Part shown: piece by piece, positions 13,253 through 27,563 of the stretch
Layout: each line of letters starts with the position of its first letter
Position numbering within the stretch: position 1 is the first letter of the stretch
Assembly: GCA_005408345.1 (NCBI GenBank)
Contig: SEMN01000094.1
Span: 1,195,501 to 1,259,500, forward strand
Direction of reading: 5' to 3'
From: Macquaria australasica
Lineage: Eukaryota; Chordata; Actinopteri; Centrarchiformes; Percichthyidae
DNA: 64,000 bases
Notes under the pieces: model-generated
Told to the model about the DNA's origin: nothing
The model's input: the letters and a program-made list of their open reading frames with translations, nothing else
The model's database searches: none
Translations under genes and position numbers: made by a program

Positions 13253-15414
13253 GTAAGGGCATTAGTTGTGTCCATCAGTTCATTTAACCATTCATTCAAC
13301 CATTCATTTAAAAAACAGAAACTAACACGACAGGTGTTGGGAGGATGGATTTAGTGCCTTGTAGTAGTGCAGCAGTAAAGCCTGAAGGAGCTGTTTACTG
13401 AGATGAAGATTAAAGGGTCCAGTCAGTGTCATTGTCAGTCCCTGTATAAGTTAATTTTTCATCTTTGCTGTGCAGCAGCTGTTCGTAGAAATCTCAGAGG
13501 AGGTGGAATTTGTGTCAAGAAAACATCATATTCTAATCTGATTAAGTCAAGAAAATATTAAAAATACTAACTAAAACTAGAATAAATACTGATAATCTGC
13601 TTTAAACAGCAAGTAGCCAGCAAATATGTAAGCTTATAGATAACGATAAGATGAGGAAATAAGTTGAGATATGCTAAATGAGCGTTAGAGAGAGAGAGAC
13701 AGAGCGTTGTTGAATGAGAAAAAACATCCCCCTCATAAGTATGTGCACAAACAGAGAAATGCCTCGTCTAATTCAACTGGCAAGACTTGCTGTGTGTGTG
13801 TGTGTGTGTGTGTGTGAGTTTGTGTTTATCATGAGTCCGCAGGCTTTTCTCTTGCCTATTTGGACAACTGGGTTACGTGAACGCCGCTAATAGACTGTGA
13901 AATCGTCGGGTAAACCGTCCGACAAACACACGAGTTGCAGAGTACTTGCCTCAAGACGAAGTCTGCGTGAAGAGATACTTTTTTGATTAAACAACAAAAG
14001 TTAACACATAGCATCTGACAATATTCGGTCCCTTCCATGCAGGAGATGAGTTTATGTCTGCTAAAAGCACGTTTAACCCACATTTGACCCCATTCATATG
14101 AAACTGCTGTCACAGCCCAGTCATATACAAGAGTACTGCACTGTGATGACTGCCAGCGTCCTAACACTGACTTACATTAGATGCTATACAGATGGTTTTA
14201 CTGCCATTTAAACCATTCTGTGTGTATATGTGCTTATATATGAGGCTGCAATATGTCACTGCCATTGTTTATATGGACTGTGGGAAGAAGAGAGAAAGAG
14301 GAGGGGTTCAGGGGGAGATAATGCGAGTGGACGATTGGAGGGGATTGAAAGGGGGCCCGGAAGAAAGGGATTGAGAGAGGAGAGAGATGAGCGCAGCAGA
14401 GATTTAGTGAAAAAGAGAAAGAGGCACCCTGGGCTGCAGAGTAGAAGCGAAGGATGGAGAGAGAGGGAGAGGGTGGTGTGAGTTAGAAAGTTGTGAGAGA
14501 GGTAGAACAAGGTTCCCGGTGTTAAACAGTTGTCGAGAGAGAGAGGGCCAGTTTAAAGCAGGCCTAAGTGGCCGTGACGAACATCTTGCAAAAAGCCGCA
14601 CTCTGATGCCAACTCACACAAACACACACATACATACTCTGCTAGCTAGTCCATTGAGAAACACAGTGTCTGAGAGGAGTGGGAACAGCAGTAAGTAGGT
14701 AGTAACAGACCTGTTTTGATGACTCTACTTTAAGGATTGGGTGAATGAAGGAGCAAATTGGGCATGGACTAAATCCAATGCCTCATACACAGGGACAAAA
14801 ATATGCTCAAGTTCCTGCCCCTGCACAGATGACAGCCTGCACACTTTTCTCAAACATTTCACAAATTTCCCTTTCTTGCACATTTAAAACCCTGAGTAAC
14901 AGCGTCATCAGGCCTGCATGTTACCCAGCTACACTTTGGTCAGTGCCAAGGTGGTTCAGCATGGGTTAATTTCGCAGAGATTGGCTGTACATACATGTTG
15001 TTGATTACTTTACAATGCACACTGAGCATACCATGCTTCAGCTAACACAGACCTGTCTAATGACACTGGGCATGCCTGTTATTTTCAGTGAGGAACTGAA
15101 ATAACTTTCCCCCAATGTTGTAACAAAAGTCTGGTTAGCAGAAATAATAGACCACATGTCATGTTGATGATATAACATAAGCTAACTGTTGCTCTTTGAA
15201 AACGGTTACATTTATTGACCTAAACTGATATGTGGTCATTTACATAGAAGATGCTCCGCATTACATCCAATTGACATCCCAATTTAGATGTTTTGATAAA
15301 CAATCTCCTTTTACTCCTCTTACTAACCACTTTAACTTTGGAGATGCTGATTTTTTTGTAAATTACTAAGAAGAGTCTCCAGCCTTGAGCGTCAGGAGCA
15401 TTCTAGCATGGTCA

Positions 15415-16075
15415 AAATGCCAACGTTAACATGCTGATGTTAAGCAGGTAAAATGTTTACCACATTCATCATCTTAGTTTAGCGTGTTAGCATTCTAACG
15501 TTTGCACTAAACACAAAGTGCAGCTGAAGCTGGGAATGTCATTAGTTTTGCAGGTATCACAAACGAAAGTATTAGACAAACTGAACATTTGACCTGATGA
15601 GGGCACTAGATGAAAAGTTAATTAATCATCAAATTATTACAATTCATCCCCAGGGGAACATGAAAGTCTTGTATCAAATTTCACGGTAATCCATTCAATA
15701 GCTGTCAAGAAACTTCCCTAAAAAACCAAAACTGTGAATCTCACGGTGGCGCTAGAGGAAATGTCAGGGTATCACTAAAACCAATAAGATTCATCCTCTT
15801 TGAACCATGAATTCAATTCAATTCAGTTTTATTTATATAGCGCCATATCATAACAAAGTTATCTCAGGGCACTTTTATATATATATATATATGTTTTATA
15901 TAGAGCAGGTCTAGACCGACTCTTTGAATGTCTGTACAAAATTTAATGGCAGTCCATTCAGTAGTTGTTGAGATATTTCAGTCTGGACCACAGTGGTGGA
16001 CTGAATGATCCTCTGACCGGCCGACGTTGCCATCCCTACAGCCACGCTGATAGCATGGCTAAAAAAATGTATCTG
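15415..16075 (-). repeat. Dispersed repeat, - orientation, with nested insertion
   Basis: This is the same unit family as 10.59-10.98 kb, reversed. It contains 'ggtggcgctagaggaaa...cattcatc..ccatgaatgtctgtacaaaattt' modules and ends in 'ccatccctacagccacgctg.tagcatggctaaa'. At 15809 it is interrupted by an unrelated 'ttcaattcaattcagttttatttatatagcgcc' repeat (to about 15925). The string TGAAT occurs on both sides of the insert, as a likely target-site duplication. Confidence 0.6.
15809..15925. mobile_element. Nested short repeat (TTTATATAGCGCC type)
   Basis: The insert starts with the AATTCAATTCAATTCAG repeat, contains the TTTATTTATATAGCGCCA string familiar from many fish genomes and an (AT)n stretch at 15877-15892, and ends near GAGCAGGTCTAGACCGACTC. 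It splits the host repeat, whose two halves resume as CCATGAAT and GAATGTCTGTACAAA. Confidence 0.5.
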
Positions 16076-16349
16076 TGACCTGATTTAAAGATTTATGTCT
16101 TTAATAGGAACCAGTGGGCTTGGGATTCCCTCTTCATGAGATAAAAGCCAGTTGTATTTGTCTTTTTTCTCCTTATCTGCACAAGCACACACAGTGTTAT
16201 GTTGCCTCTCTGACATTTTGCACACACCTACATATACACCTCTCTCTATCCATCTCCCCTCCTCCCCTCTCCCTACCTCATTAGCCGATCATGCATAAGG
16301 AGACCTGTTCTATTTTTACTCCCGCCCCATCCCTGCACACCACTGCTGC

Positions 16350-16351
<2 letters not shown>

Positions 16352-16416
<65 letters not shown>
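16352..16416. repeat. (TG)32 microsatellite
   Basis: An uninterrupted TG dinucleotide array of 65 bp in intron 1, about 1.2 kb before the ATG exon. Confidence 0.95.
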
Positions 16417-16418
<2 letters not shown>

Positions 16419-17597
16419 TCTCTTATTGAAGGTGGCAGGGCAGAAAAGAGAAAGTCAGAGAAGTGGTTAGATGGTCAGAAAGTAAAATGAAGATGACTTA
16501 ATGAATAATGGAATTGGAGGGAGAGGGCACAGAGAGACACAGTGAATGACAATGACTTAACAGTGTATGAATCATGCTTAACCCTGAGCCTGAAGCTGCT
16601 TGTGTTTCAAACACTCAAAAACACACCAGACCAAAGCAGACTGTGTGTGCAGGTAGACACCCTTAACAGGTAGGTCTGCACATTCTGACCTCAACTTCCC
16701 CTCAAGACCAGTGTCATGGTCATCTAGTGTTATCAGCAAATTAGTGTCATGCTGAATAACTGTCTGTTGCTCTGATAGGGTGTGTGTAGACAACGCTGCC
16801 AAAGATATTTGGGTTGAAGAGTGTGGTTGTGTGTTGACCACAGCTGCAGGGTAAAACCAATGACTCAGATATTAAGACTTGAGTAATTTCCCCTCTCTCT
16901 CTCTCTCTCTGCGTGTGTGCATGCGCAAATGTGTGCAACTCCTTGTAACCAGCTGTTGAGCTGTTGACCCAGATGATACTCGTTGTGTGACATAATGATA
17001 CCCTCAACTCGTGTGTTTTTGTGTACTTTTGTGTAAAAGAGAGAAAACTTGGATGACTCCTATCCAAGAGCTAATGTTTCAAACAGCCATGAGCTCATGT
17101 GCTAACAGCTGTGAGCCAAAGGGCCGGAATCAGCTGACTTATATAACCCTAATATATTTAATTTTAGTGTTTTATTTCCTACAAGACATGACTAAAGTAC
17201 CTCCATAGCTTTTTATTTCCAGAGATATTTTCTTTGTCTGTGTTTCTCTCTTGCTCCCATAGTAAAGGGAAACATTAATCCCTCTCAAAGAAAAAAACAC
17301 GGGACCATGTGTCTCATTTATAAAAGATACTCTAGACTAAAATCCAAGTTGCGTGCATGCCATGAAAAATTTAGATTCATGCCAAATTCAGTGGGGCAGT
17401 CTTGATTTTTCACCAGCAAAACAAAATGAATACCACACAATATCATTTTAATTAGTTTTTCGGCATATCCTTTAAGATGATGTAATGAAATAAACCCTAA
17501 ATAAAATCTTTATCATATTCAGAATGAAAATACTTGTTCGGAATAACTTTGGCCACCATGTGTGATACATTGAGTCTAACGCTTTCTCACCCTGCAG

Positions 17598-17830
17598 GTT
17601 GACGTGTCACCATGACAACGGAAGCGGGCTCTGAGACAGAGGTGAAGGAGAAAGCCGAGGAGTCCGCCACTCAGCCGGACCAATCGGAGAAGGCTACGGG
17701 AGAAACCCAGGAAGTAGCGAACGCCGAAGGAGAGGAGAAGGAAAAAGAGAAGGAGAAAGAGGGGAAAGAGGGAAAAGGAATATCTCGATACCTGCCAACA
17801 TGGCTTAAGAAGCAGAAGTCTCAGAGCCAG
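17598..17830 (+). CDS. epb41l2: epb41l2 exon with initiator ATG, headpiece (res. 1-73)
   Basis: The acceptor CACCCTGCAG precedes 14 nt of 5' UTR (GTTGACGTGTCACC, a fair Kozak context) and the ATG at 17612. The exon closes at CAG|GTAAAA, phase 0. It encodes an acidic and lysine-rich headpiece with a Glu/Lys repeat (res. 41-54) and the conserved motif GISRYLPTWLKKQKS at res. 56-70, which is the 4.1G headpiece signature. The start is fixed by similarity to the MTTE- start of the 4.1 paralogues. Confidence 0.93.
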
Positions 17831-20800
17831 GTAAAATTCTTCTTATAGACTTTTTATATTGTCATGGCTGACCATTGTCAAACCTTGCGTAATTATTAAG
17901 CAGCAATTGTTTTATGTTCCAATCGTAACTATTTGATTGGGGTTTTAATGTCTGTTTTTTTTTTCCTGACCCATGAAGACCTCCCCAACCAAGGAGGAAG
18001 CTGTCAGCAAGGTGACACAGGAAGAGGAAGGGCCTGCCCCAGAAGTGAACGGTCACACAGAGGAAGTGGAAGAGAAGGAGGAAGTAAAGTCGGAGCAAGT
18101 GAAGGAAAAAGAAGCAGAATCTCATTCCAACGCCAGTGCAGACACTGAGGTATTGCTCATACGTAGCGTCATTTCTCTCCACACCCCATCAGTGCTCATG
18201 CTGGAAGACAAAAGTAGACAGGGGGTCTCCCATTAGTCTGCTTGCAGCTTCGCATGCAGATTCATAAATGATGTAAGTTTTGGTTGAGACGTGGTCTGTA
18301 TTTATTTATTCACCCAACACATAAATCAGCCTTGAAGAGTACAAAAGAAAGTGTGCAAGCATGAAAATAAAACTAAACAGGAACTGAAACTTAAATATAC
18401 ATGTAGTGACAGATAGTATGTACTGCTGAATGCTAAAAGGTGATAATAAGACAGGGTGCATAAGTATATTGTTGTTGGGGCCATGACAGGGAGTGAGGAG
18501 GAAAGATATAGTCTCCACGAAGTTTAAGCTAATTACAGCAAAAATATTCTGATTGTGTGTAAAGTTATAAAATTGATATTCAGCTTTTATGTTGAATCAT
18601 ATGTTTTCCTTGCGGCGCAGTAGCAATGATCCGGGCGCGGGTGCTGGTCTACGGACCAGGGTTTGGAGACCTCTGAACTAAAGGCATCAACTGCCTGGTG
18701 CTGACAATACTCAGTGCATAATAAATAGAACAGCAGCCACCCCTTAAAGCAGTAGTTCAATATTTTTGGAATGTACCTTTATGCGCTTTCTTGTTGAGAG
18801 TTCATTGAGAAGATTGATATCACTCTCATATCTGAAGCTAGCTAGCTTAGCTTAGCATAAAGACTGGGAGCAGGGGGAAACAGCTAGCCTGTCCAAATGT
18901 AACAAAATCCACCTACCAGCACCTCTAAAGCTAATTTATTTACATGTATTTACATGTAAGTTGTGGTTTTAAGCGGGGTTAGCGCTGGACTATATCTTGG
19001 CCGTGCGCAGTCACTTTCTGGATTCTTGTTGTCACCGCTTGGTTGCCAGGCAAGCAGCAGTGACTCCAGGCCAAGAAATAGTCCAGCAAACATGATCGGC
19101 AAGAAAGGCGACTAAGCGAATTTCCCAAAATGTCGAACTGTTCCTTTAATCATTTGAGTAAGAAGAGGAGCAGGACTGCTCATGAAAGTATACTGTTGTG
19201 CTTTGGATCACCTTTAACTGTACTGTAACTTACTGTCCCCCAACAGTAAGCTGCCTAAACAAATGTCCTCCTTTGTCAGTCAGCCATATATTGTTGTGGA
19301 CACAGACTTCATTCAGTTACTAGATAGATAGATGGTATTCTTCGCAATGCTCAAAACAGTGTAAAGGTACACTGACAATATACAGCAGTACACGCAGACT
19401 GTTTAAAACTGCTGCCCAGCCAAGAGACACACACACACACACACACACACACAAAGCCATTCTCCCTCATACACATGCACATGCACACACATAAACTGTT
19501 CCATCCAGTGATCACATTAAGCCAGCCAGGCCCACCCAGTGACATCAACATTTCAGTAATCAGGCCAAAAGAAACGCCTGCAGTTTCTAAGATCAAAATC
19601 AGACTAGAAGGGGAATTACAAAAGGAGGGTGATAGAAAGAAAACAGTGTTCCCTCTTACTTAGGTTGGACAAGTCCGATTTGAGGTGATTTCCTGCATGC
19701 TTGCAAACAAATGATGACTTTTTTTAAGAAGATTGTAGGTTTTTACATGACAGCCACAGTGGGGAACCCCGTGTGTAACTGTGGTTTGACATAATCCCCC
19801 CCCTCTTTTTTTTCCCGGCTACCTCGCAAACTCCGTCAGCCCGCCAAGGAAGAGAAGGTGGAGGAGAGCGCTGAGAAAAGTCCCGAGGAGGCCAAGGTGA
19901 CGACAGAGGGCGAAGGAGCAGAGGAGCAGAAGAAGGAGCAGGAAGGAAGGCCGGAAGGTGAAGAGGAGGGAGGAGGAGAAGGCCAGACCTCCATTTTCCA
20001 GTCTCCTCTTCGCCTGGTGAGGAAGACCAAGATGAAGCTGGTGGTCTGTCACGTGACCCTCATGGACGGGACCGACTTCACCTGTGAGGTGGAGGTAAGA
20101 CTTTGACCAAACGCAGAGATGGACGCACACAACAATGTAGAGCATGAACGTGGGTGTGGTGGAGAAAAGAAGGTGGGGAGAGTAAACAATGAGTGTGGGA
20201 ATATCGGCAGATCCTGAGGTTTTAATGTCTCAAATGATATTATTTAAATCGAATCCCCTTAATGGTCTTAATGGTCTGCAGCTCATTTGAGCATTTTAAA
20301 AACGTTTATTTTCTTTCTGTTTGTAAAAGATTTTTAGTGACCCTCCAAAGTTCCAATGTTCTGTCATGCTGCTGCAAATTGTCAAAGCAGCCTTCCCACA
20401 TTCCCTTTACATCTGTTTAGATAAGAAAAGATAAGTGGATAGAGAGAAGTTCTGTTCTGATCACATGGTATCAAACCAATGTGTTATGGCTGATGTGTAC
20501 GAAATTACAGAATGCGATAGAACATATAGAGAATGTTTAGAGCTTTCCATGCAGTGTTTTCTTAAGAGAGAGTGTCATGATGCAAGATAAAATGGTCCCT
20601 ATAACTATCAGCATTTCTGTATTTGATGTGACTGCTTTAGTGATTAGACACTGACATGCACCATACATGTTAATAGGACAATCAACAAGTTGTTGTCTTT
20701 GTGAAAGCGACTGACAGAGAGGATTGGCACACTGTCCGTCTTATGTTCTTTTGCCAGTCAAGTAGGCCACACGTGAGTGCCGGTGTGTCAATGATGTAAT

Positions 20801-20988
20801 CGCTAATTGGATCAGATGTGGTGTGTGTATGTCTGTGTGAGTGTGCGAGTATGAGCGAGCGGGTGTTTAACTTTCTGACTCAAAGTGCAGTTAGGGCAGA
20901 AGCGCCCACTCACATTATTCGGGCGTGGTTTAGGGGATAAATGCAGAGCAAAGCAGAGCACGCTACAGGGGCTTGTCTGGTGACCAGA

Positions 20989-21019
<31 letters not shown>

Positions 21020-21848
21020 CCTGGCAGATTATGGGGTCCCACCAGATTAGTTTTCTGCATCTGCTACTCCCTAACAAGCACGTGCCCCAGACCCCCCCTA
21101 CATACACTCAAACATACTCATACAGATACTCACAACATCACATGTCCTTCATGCTGGTGTCACAGACTCTGTTGTAACAAATTAGCAATAGTGATTAAGA
21201 CTAGTAGAAGTTTGTGATTTCTGAGGTCCCTAAAAATTAGTGAGGATTACGTTTTTACTTTACTAGAAATAAATAATTTAGTGTGAGAGAAGTATAAATA
21301 ATTTAATCCGATGGTCCTTTTTAAATGTGTTTCTCTCATTATTACCAGAGCTCATGGTTAAAAACTTGTTTCCCAAGCATGCTCTTTTTTAGCAATACCT
21401 CTCGCTATCCCACACTCACTCACATTCAGTGCGAAGCTGCCCAGAATAGCCACCATGCAGGTCCACTGGAGCTATTAACAGTTAAGTGTCTGGTTCAAGG
21501 GCCCCTCAGCAGAAGAGTGAGCATTTTCCATATCTAGATTTTTCCCATTTGGTCTGGGGATTTCAGCTAGCAACTTCATCACGGCGAACCCTTATCTACA
21601 GTATGCCAACGCCCATCGGCGTGCCTTTGAAGCATCTACGGCCGTTTAGCACAGTAGCTGCTTTGTCTCGCAACAGAAAACGCTGATACGGGAACTAACT
21701 GCTATTGTCACATTGTGCGCACACACACACACGCATATCCATCTATCCCTCCCTCCACACACTGGCATAGTTAGGTCGCGATACACAATGCATTCCAGAG
21801 ATTAAATTTTCTGTTTTGTCCAGCAGGCCTCCAACACACACAATACCA

Positions 21849-21898
<50 letters not shown>

Positions 21899-24800
21899 GG
21901 TTTCTACTCCAACTCCATGCCCATTCTTCTATCATCCTCCTGTCCTATTTATGAAGCGATGGCATCACATTCATTCCAGTGTAATAACTTAATGCATATT
22001 TTAATAGTTGTAGTGCCTGACTCTCTTTAATAGTGTGTTTCAAAGGAGAGTCTTAGTGTCACATGGTCTTAATGCTGTTTCTAAGAATTTCATTAGTATT
22101 GGTTTCAGCAGAATTTGAGTGTCACACGGTTTAAGTACCGTTTCAGAAGCTCATTAGGTTTCAATCAGACATGAGTCCAGTAGTATTTGCAAATATTGTG
22201 CGCAGTTGCTTTGGGTTTGACACAGAGCATTTATTGAGAAAAAAACAAGATGCAGAAAAGCACTTTAGCTCTCTAGCTCACATATAATCATTATATGGTT
22301 TCATTCTCCCCCATGAGTATATTGCACTTAGCAGTTTGGTACTTGGTGATATAGGGATTTAAGGTCCTTCAACTTTTACAGTCGTATATGTTGCCAGGGA
22401 TACGAGCTATAAAATGTAGTAAAAGTATTTATTTTTGTATATTGCCCATGATCAATAGTTAAATAGTCCTTTATAAGGCCTCTCACATTATACAGTCTGT
22501 CACAAAACAGTGTGTGACAGATGTAAAGACATTTGTGGATAAAAGTAAGGCCTGTAACCGCCTGCAGCCATTAGACCATTATTCTTAGGTAGTGCCTTGC
22601 TCAGAGGCACACTGGCACAGACACAGAAACCCCGAAAGGTCACATTCTCACATTCTTTGGGCGTTCAGAATGCAACTACACTGAGTGTGTGTATGCGGCG
22701 CATGTGCTTGACCAAGTATAGGAAAATACCGCAGATGTTTTCAGCTGTCCCAGGACAAGAAGAAAAGTGCACTCTTTTATCCTCTTCCCTTCCACTTTCA
22801 CCACGCTCCCTGCCCTGTCTGCGAGTCTGTCTGCGTAATGCCACTGTCATTCGGTGTGTTAGACCGAGGCTGACTAACTGAAAAGAAATGAACATTATTT
22901 AATTACTTCATTTTTTCCTCATGTTTCTTCTCTCTCCATTTTTCCACCCTCTGTCTGACCTTCTGTCTGTCCAAAGGGCACCGTCGTGTGTTTGTGTGCG
23001 TGCACATGGATGTGTGCTAAATGTCATTGTCATAGTTGAGTGTGGAGGATTTTATGGCTAAGGCTCCCATCGGGCCAATGAAGGAATGTGTTGCCCAGAG
23101 ACAGATGGAGGGACTGAGAGAATAATGGAACAGATGGAGATGAAACAGGAGAAACAGAGATGCATTCATAGAGAGGATGGAGCAGGGTCTTCAAGTGTCT
23201 CACTAGACCATACAAAATGAGTTTTTCTAGGGTGCTTGTATTCTTGCCATCATATTTCTCAGGCTTTAAAATGACATTTGAGACTTGACAACTGGAAACA
23301 TCATTTAGCAGCTTTTAATGTTGTTTTTGTGTCAAAATGTACAACAATGTACAAACTTTAATCTTTGTGTTTGAATCTCTCTCTCACTCTCTCTCTCTGC
23401 AGAAACGTGCTAAGGGCCAGTACTTATTCTTTAAGGTGTGTGAGCACCTTAATCTACTGGAAAAAGACTACTTTGGTCTGGCATACATAGACAGCCATGA
23501 ACAGAAGGTATGTATCCAAACACACACACACACACACACACACACCGAGATGTACTATATGTCAAATAAGTCAGTAATGTACACGTATAGAAACTCCAGA
23601 CATGGACGTCTGTGTAGTGTCTTTCTTATGACACCTGCTTCTTGATAGAGGTTAACTTTCTTCCTGCTCTGTGTCTCACTGCTTCTCGCTTGCTCACTCC
23701 AGTGTTGGTTGGACCCCATGAAGGAAATCAAGAGACAGATTCGCAGTAAGTTTTGTTTTTCAAATCACACTCCTGCTGCCTTTTGCAAGTCCATCCATCC
23801 ACCCATCAACAAGATGTTTAGCATAGTACCCCGACTTCTCTGCCAAAAGGCAATGAATTATATATAAATATTGAATTAATAAAAGAGTTCAAGTATCCCT
23901 AAATTAAAGGCACAACAAACAGCATCACAGTCAAGTCAAATAAAGCCAGAGACATTTGAAACCAAACGACAGCAGTCTTGCCAGAGCTGGCAGCGTGGAA
24001 GAGGTTACCAAAGTGTGATCACTCTGCTTCATTATTCATCAATCCCTTTATTAACTGTTGTTAATTAATAATTGTGGGGCGGGGCGCTGCATCTCATCTT
24101 TTGTTGTTAAGACAGCTATCAAGCGTGTGGAGCAACCAAGCTGAGTTAAAGCTTTATTTTCATTTTTAAATACACGCATGTGTGCCTGTAACAATTAAAA
24201 AGGTATCCTCCCATTTGTGGTGACGTCCATAATCGGCATATTTGACATCAGTGTACAATGACAAATGGGATCCTGCTAGAATTTAAATGAATCAGGTTGC
24301 TGTCTCTCCAGTTTGTCATTTCATTTGTTTAGGATTCAATTGGAGTTTGTTGTATTTGCGGTTGGACTGTTTTTTATTATTTGTTAGTGTCTTGCATAAT
24401 TATTTTTCTGAGGGTTTCTGAAGAATATGCCAATAACTCTAGCTGACTGTCATGAAAAGCTTTCCTCCTTTCTATAATATAAGTAAACAGGCTTTAACAC
24501 TCAGCCTAAAACTTCCAAGTTGCACTTTTAAGCAGAAGGCGTAGTAAAAACATATCATTTCGGCTCATAAAGTGTTATTTTAGAATTCGTATAGTGAGGT
24601 AGTTACGTCTGGGTGTGTGCAGACTGTGTGTGGTTCAGTGTGTATGTGTGTAAGCAGCACAGAATGTGTGGTGAACATGCATGCCTGTGTTTTTGTGGCT
24701 GTGTTGCTGTGTGTGCCTGTGGTTCACGGATGAGTGGTACGCAACTAGCCACATGTGTTCATTTGTGTCCATTTTTCTGTGTGTGTGTGAATGTTTGTAG

Positions 24801-27040
24801 TAAGAGAGAGACTGTGTCATGTGGGCCTGTGTTCATGTGAGTTGGATACTTCTGCCTGTGTGTGTACAGACACGGCACCACACAAATGACAGGTTTGACA
24901 CCACCCTGCTCTAAACTGCCATCAGTGTACACTCGGCCGTCACAACTCTGCGTCACTACATACTGCGCCGGGACCTAAACATTTGCCATTGAAAGTTTTT
25001 AATGGGTCCTTGAATTATTTTGGAAAGATCAAAGCTGCTGCATGTGCTGTGCTTTTAAAGCCTTGCTAGACCACCCTGTGATATAAAGCTGTAAAGAAGA
25101 GGACCTTATTGACATATGCAAAAAGATATAACACAAACATTCAAATGTGTCTTAATAAAGGTTGGACAAACATGTTGTTTGTAGTGTAGTGTGTTGTTGT
25201 TGTTGTTGTTTATCGGTGTGGGTGTATGGAGGTTTTGTCTGTGCTCTTACATCTGGAGGGACTCATGCCCACAATGCAGCTTACTATGACCAAAGCTGTG
25301 TGGGCGTGTCTGCTCTTTGTGTCTGTGGCATCATAGTTTGAGGTTGAAAATAGACGAAGAGCTGCATAGAGAGAAGATGAAGAAACACTTGTAGGTCAGC
25401 TGATAGAAAGTTGGGAAAATGTGAGGGAAAATGTACTCTAAGAAGCTGAAGTATCAGTTAATTAAGTTAACAGAATTAGACTCAGAGCCAATAAAAATTC
25501 AACTTGAACCCAAAAATCTTAGCTGTCTGCAGTCAAATCCATTGTAACAAACAAAAAAATCATCCCAGCAATGAAACTGGCAGTCCTTGAGACCAAAGTA
25601 AGCACCACTTAAAGTAAAACTTGAATCCACGTAAGTAGATTTCACTTTGACACATAATGAGAACAAGATTCATCTCACTCTCGTGAGTGTCACTGGAAGA
25701 AAAGCAGAAAGGCTGAAGCGTCTGGATTAAGTCCGGCCAGTAGACCTCTCCAGTGCGTGTGGCTGCTGTTAATGTTTAACAGCAGCACACATATTCTCTC
25801 CATAATCAAACTAACCTTTATTGTGTTGGGGAGCTACACCATGCACTGTCATAGTGTCATAGCATTTGCAGCCAATTCAAATTATATGAGAACAAACCTA
25901 TTTAGCCTATGCTACAGTAATAGGATCATAAGGGCAGTATATTTTATAATTTATGGTCACATTCCTACATTCCTCCAAGTCATCAGTTTACTTAAACATA
26001 TGTTTTCTTTATATTAAATATCCTTTAAGGAAATACTTCACCCAAAAAAGGCTGGGTGGGAAAGATCTGTGGATGAGATGGGAAGGAAGAAGGCTAGGGG
26101 GGGTGCTAATATGAAGGGAGTGGAGGAGAAGTGAGGAATTGATGCCGGGAAGAATGTAGTGGGCGCAGGGAGGTGAGGAATAGGACGTGTATATGTATCA
26201 GTACGTATATATTCTATGCATCATGGGGCGGGTTGATGGTTGTGTAGAAAGATGAAGTGGCCACAAGAGACTCCCAAAGCACTTAGTGCTGCCGACAAGA
26301 CATACAAACCCAATCTCACTCCCAGCTGACACATCAACACAGATCCATACTCACACCCCGACAGACACGCACAGGCGAGGAAACCGGCACTCGCAGAGTT
26401 TCTGTTTATGTACATTAAGGGACAAAAATGAAATCTTTGGAAAGAAGAAGAAAAAAACACCTTATCGGCACGGAATTGAAAATGAATATTTCACCTTGTA
26501 TGTGTTGCATGTTTTCCTCAGTTAACTGCAGAGAGAGTGTCATTGTTGAGTTTCCTTAAGTTATTTCAGTGTCCCTCGTTCTTCCTGCTCCTCTGGGATG
26601 CAGCTGCGAAGGCTCTGTGTCTGCACACGTGTGTGTTTCTGTATGTGAGAGGACTTGTTGCCGCGTGTGTGTATGACCTTGAATGGTCTTGATGTGATGT
26701 CAGCTTTTCCCGGATGGAATTTTCCAGATGATGTGATCTGCATCTTATATTGCGTGCGTGCGTGCGTGTCTGTGTGTTATTGGGTGGAGCCAAGCAATAC
26801 AGAAAGGGCGGAGATGGAGAAGGTCGCAGGCATGGCAATATGGCCTCTAATAGGAAATTGGAGCCAAATGAAGATCGATATGAAATTAGTGCGAAAGGAA
26901 ACCATATTATGACACAAATATGGTGATATTGCTGGTGATGACTGTGCCTTTGTTTCTGATGATGATGATGATAAAGATTACAGTTTGGTATTTGGGGAAG
27001 CCAGAATGAGATTACGCAATACCAGATCTGCTGCTGTATT

Positions 27041-27108
<68 letters not shown>

Positions 27109-27493
27109 CGCATGCATGATTTACCAGGCTTAGTACTGTTTAAAAGCTGTTCTGCATTAGTTGCCCTCACTCACACCCATTTCTCTCTCAAACACACACA
27201 CACACACACGTACACACAGAGACGGGTGAGATAGGCAGAGGGATGGATGGAATTACATAGAAATACAGACCACCCTCATTATAAAGCTCTTGCAAAAAAT
27301 CAAAGAGATTCACATTTTAGACTCTGTTGTTCTAGTTCTCATATACATACTCCCCTGAAACTCATTATACATATGTAATGTTATCGTGCTGTAAATCCCT
27401 CTCTTTCTCCAGGCAACAGCTGGCAGTTTTCATTCAACGTCAAGTTCTACCCTCCCGACCCCTCTCTGCTCACTGAAGACATTACCAGGTATA

Positions 27494-27563
<70 letters not shown>

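Larger units (their letters stand above)
869..17597 (+). other. epb41l2: Intron 1 of epb41l2
   Basis: This is a long first intron between the CpG promoter and the ATG exon. It holds microsatellites (around 4.3, 7.6, 8.5-8.7, 11.3, 13.8, 16.35 kb), a TTAA MITE at 6.0 kb, dispersed repeats at 7.9, 10.6 and 15.4-16.1 kb, and a candidate alternative 5' UTR exon at about 13.0-13.25 kb. No protein-coding exon was recognised. The open frames at 8.3-8.8 kb come from CA/CT repeats. Confidence 0.6.

Noticed and set aside
12931..13299. Overlapping Leu/Phe/Ser-rich frames on the - strand
   Set aside because: They are the antisense of a purine-rich candidate 5' UTR exon. Hydrophobicity follows from the C/T composition, not from a real membrane protein.
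26566..27117. 183-codon open frame on the - strand
   Set aside because: The start is a His/Thr reading of the (TG)n(CG)n tract and the rest has no recognisable domain. It lies antisense within an epb41l2 intron.
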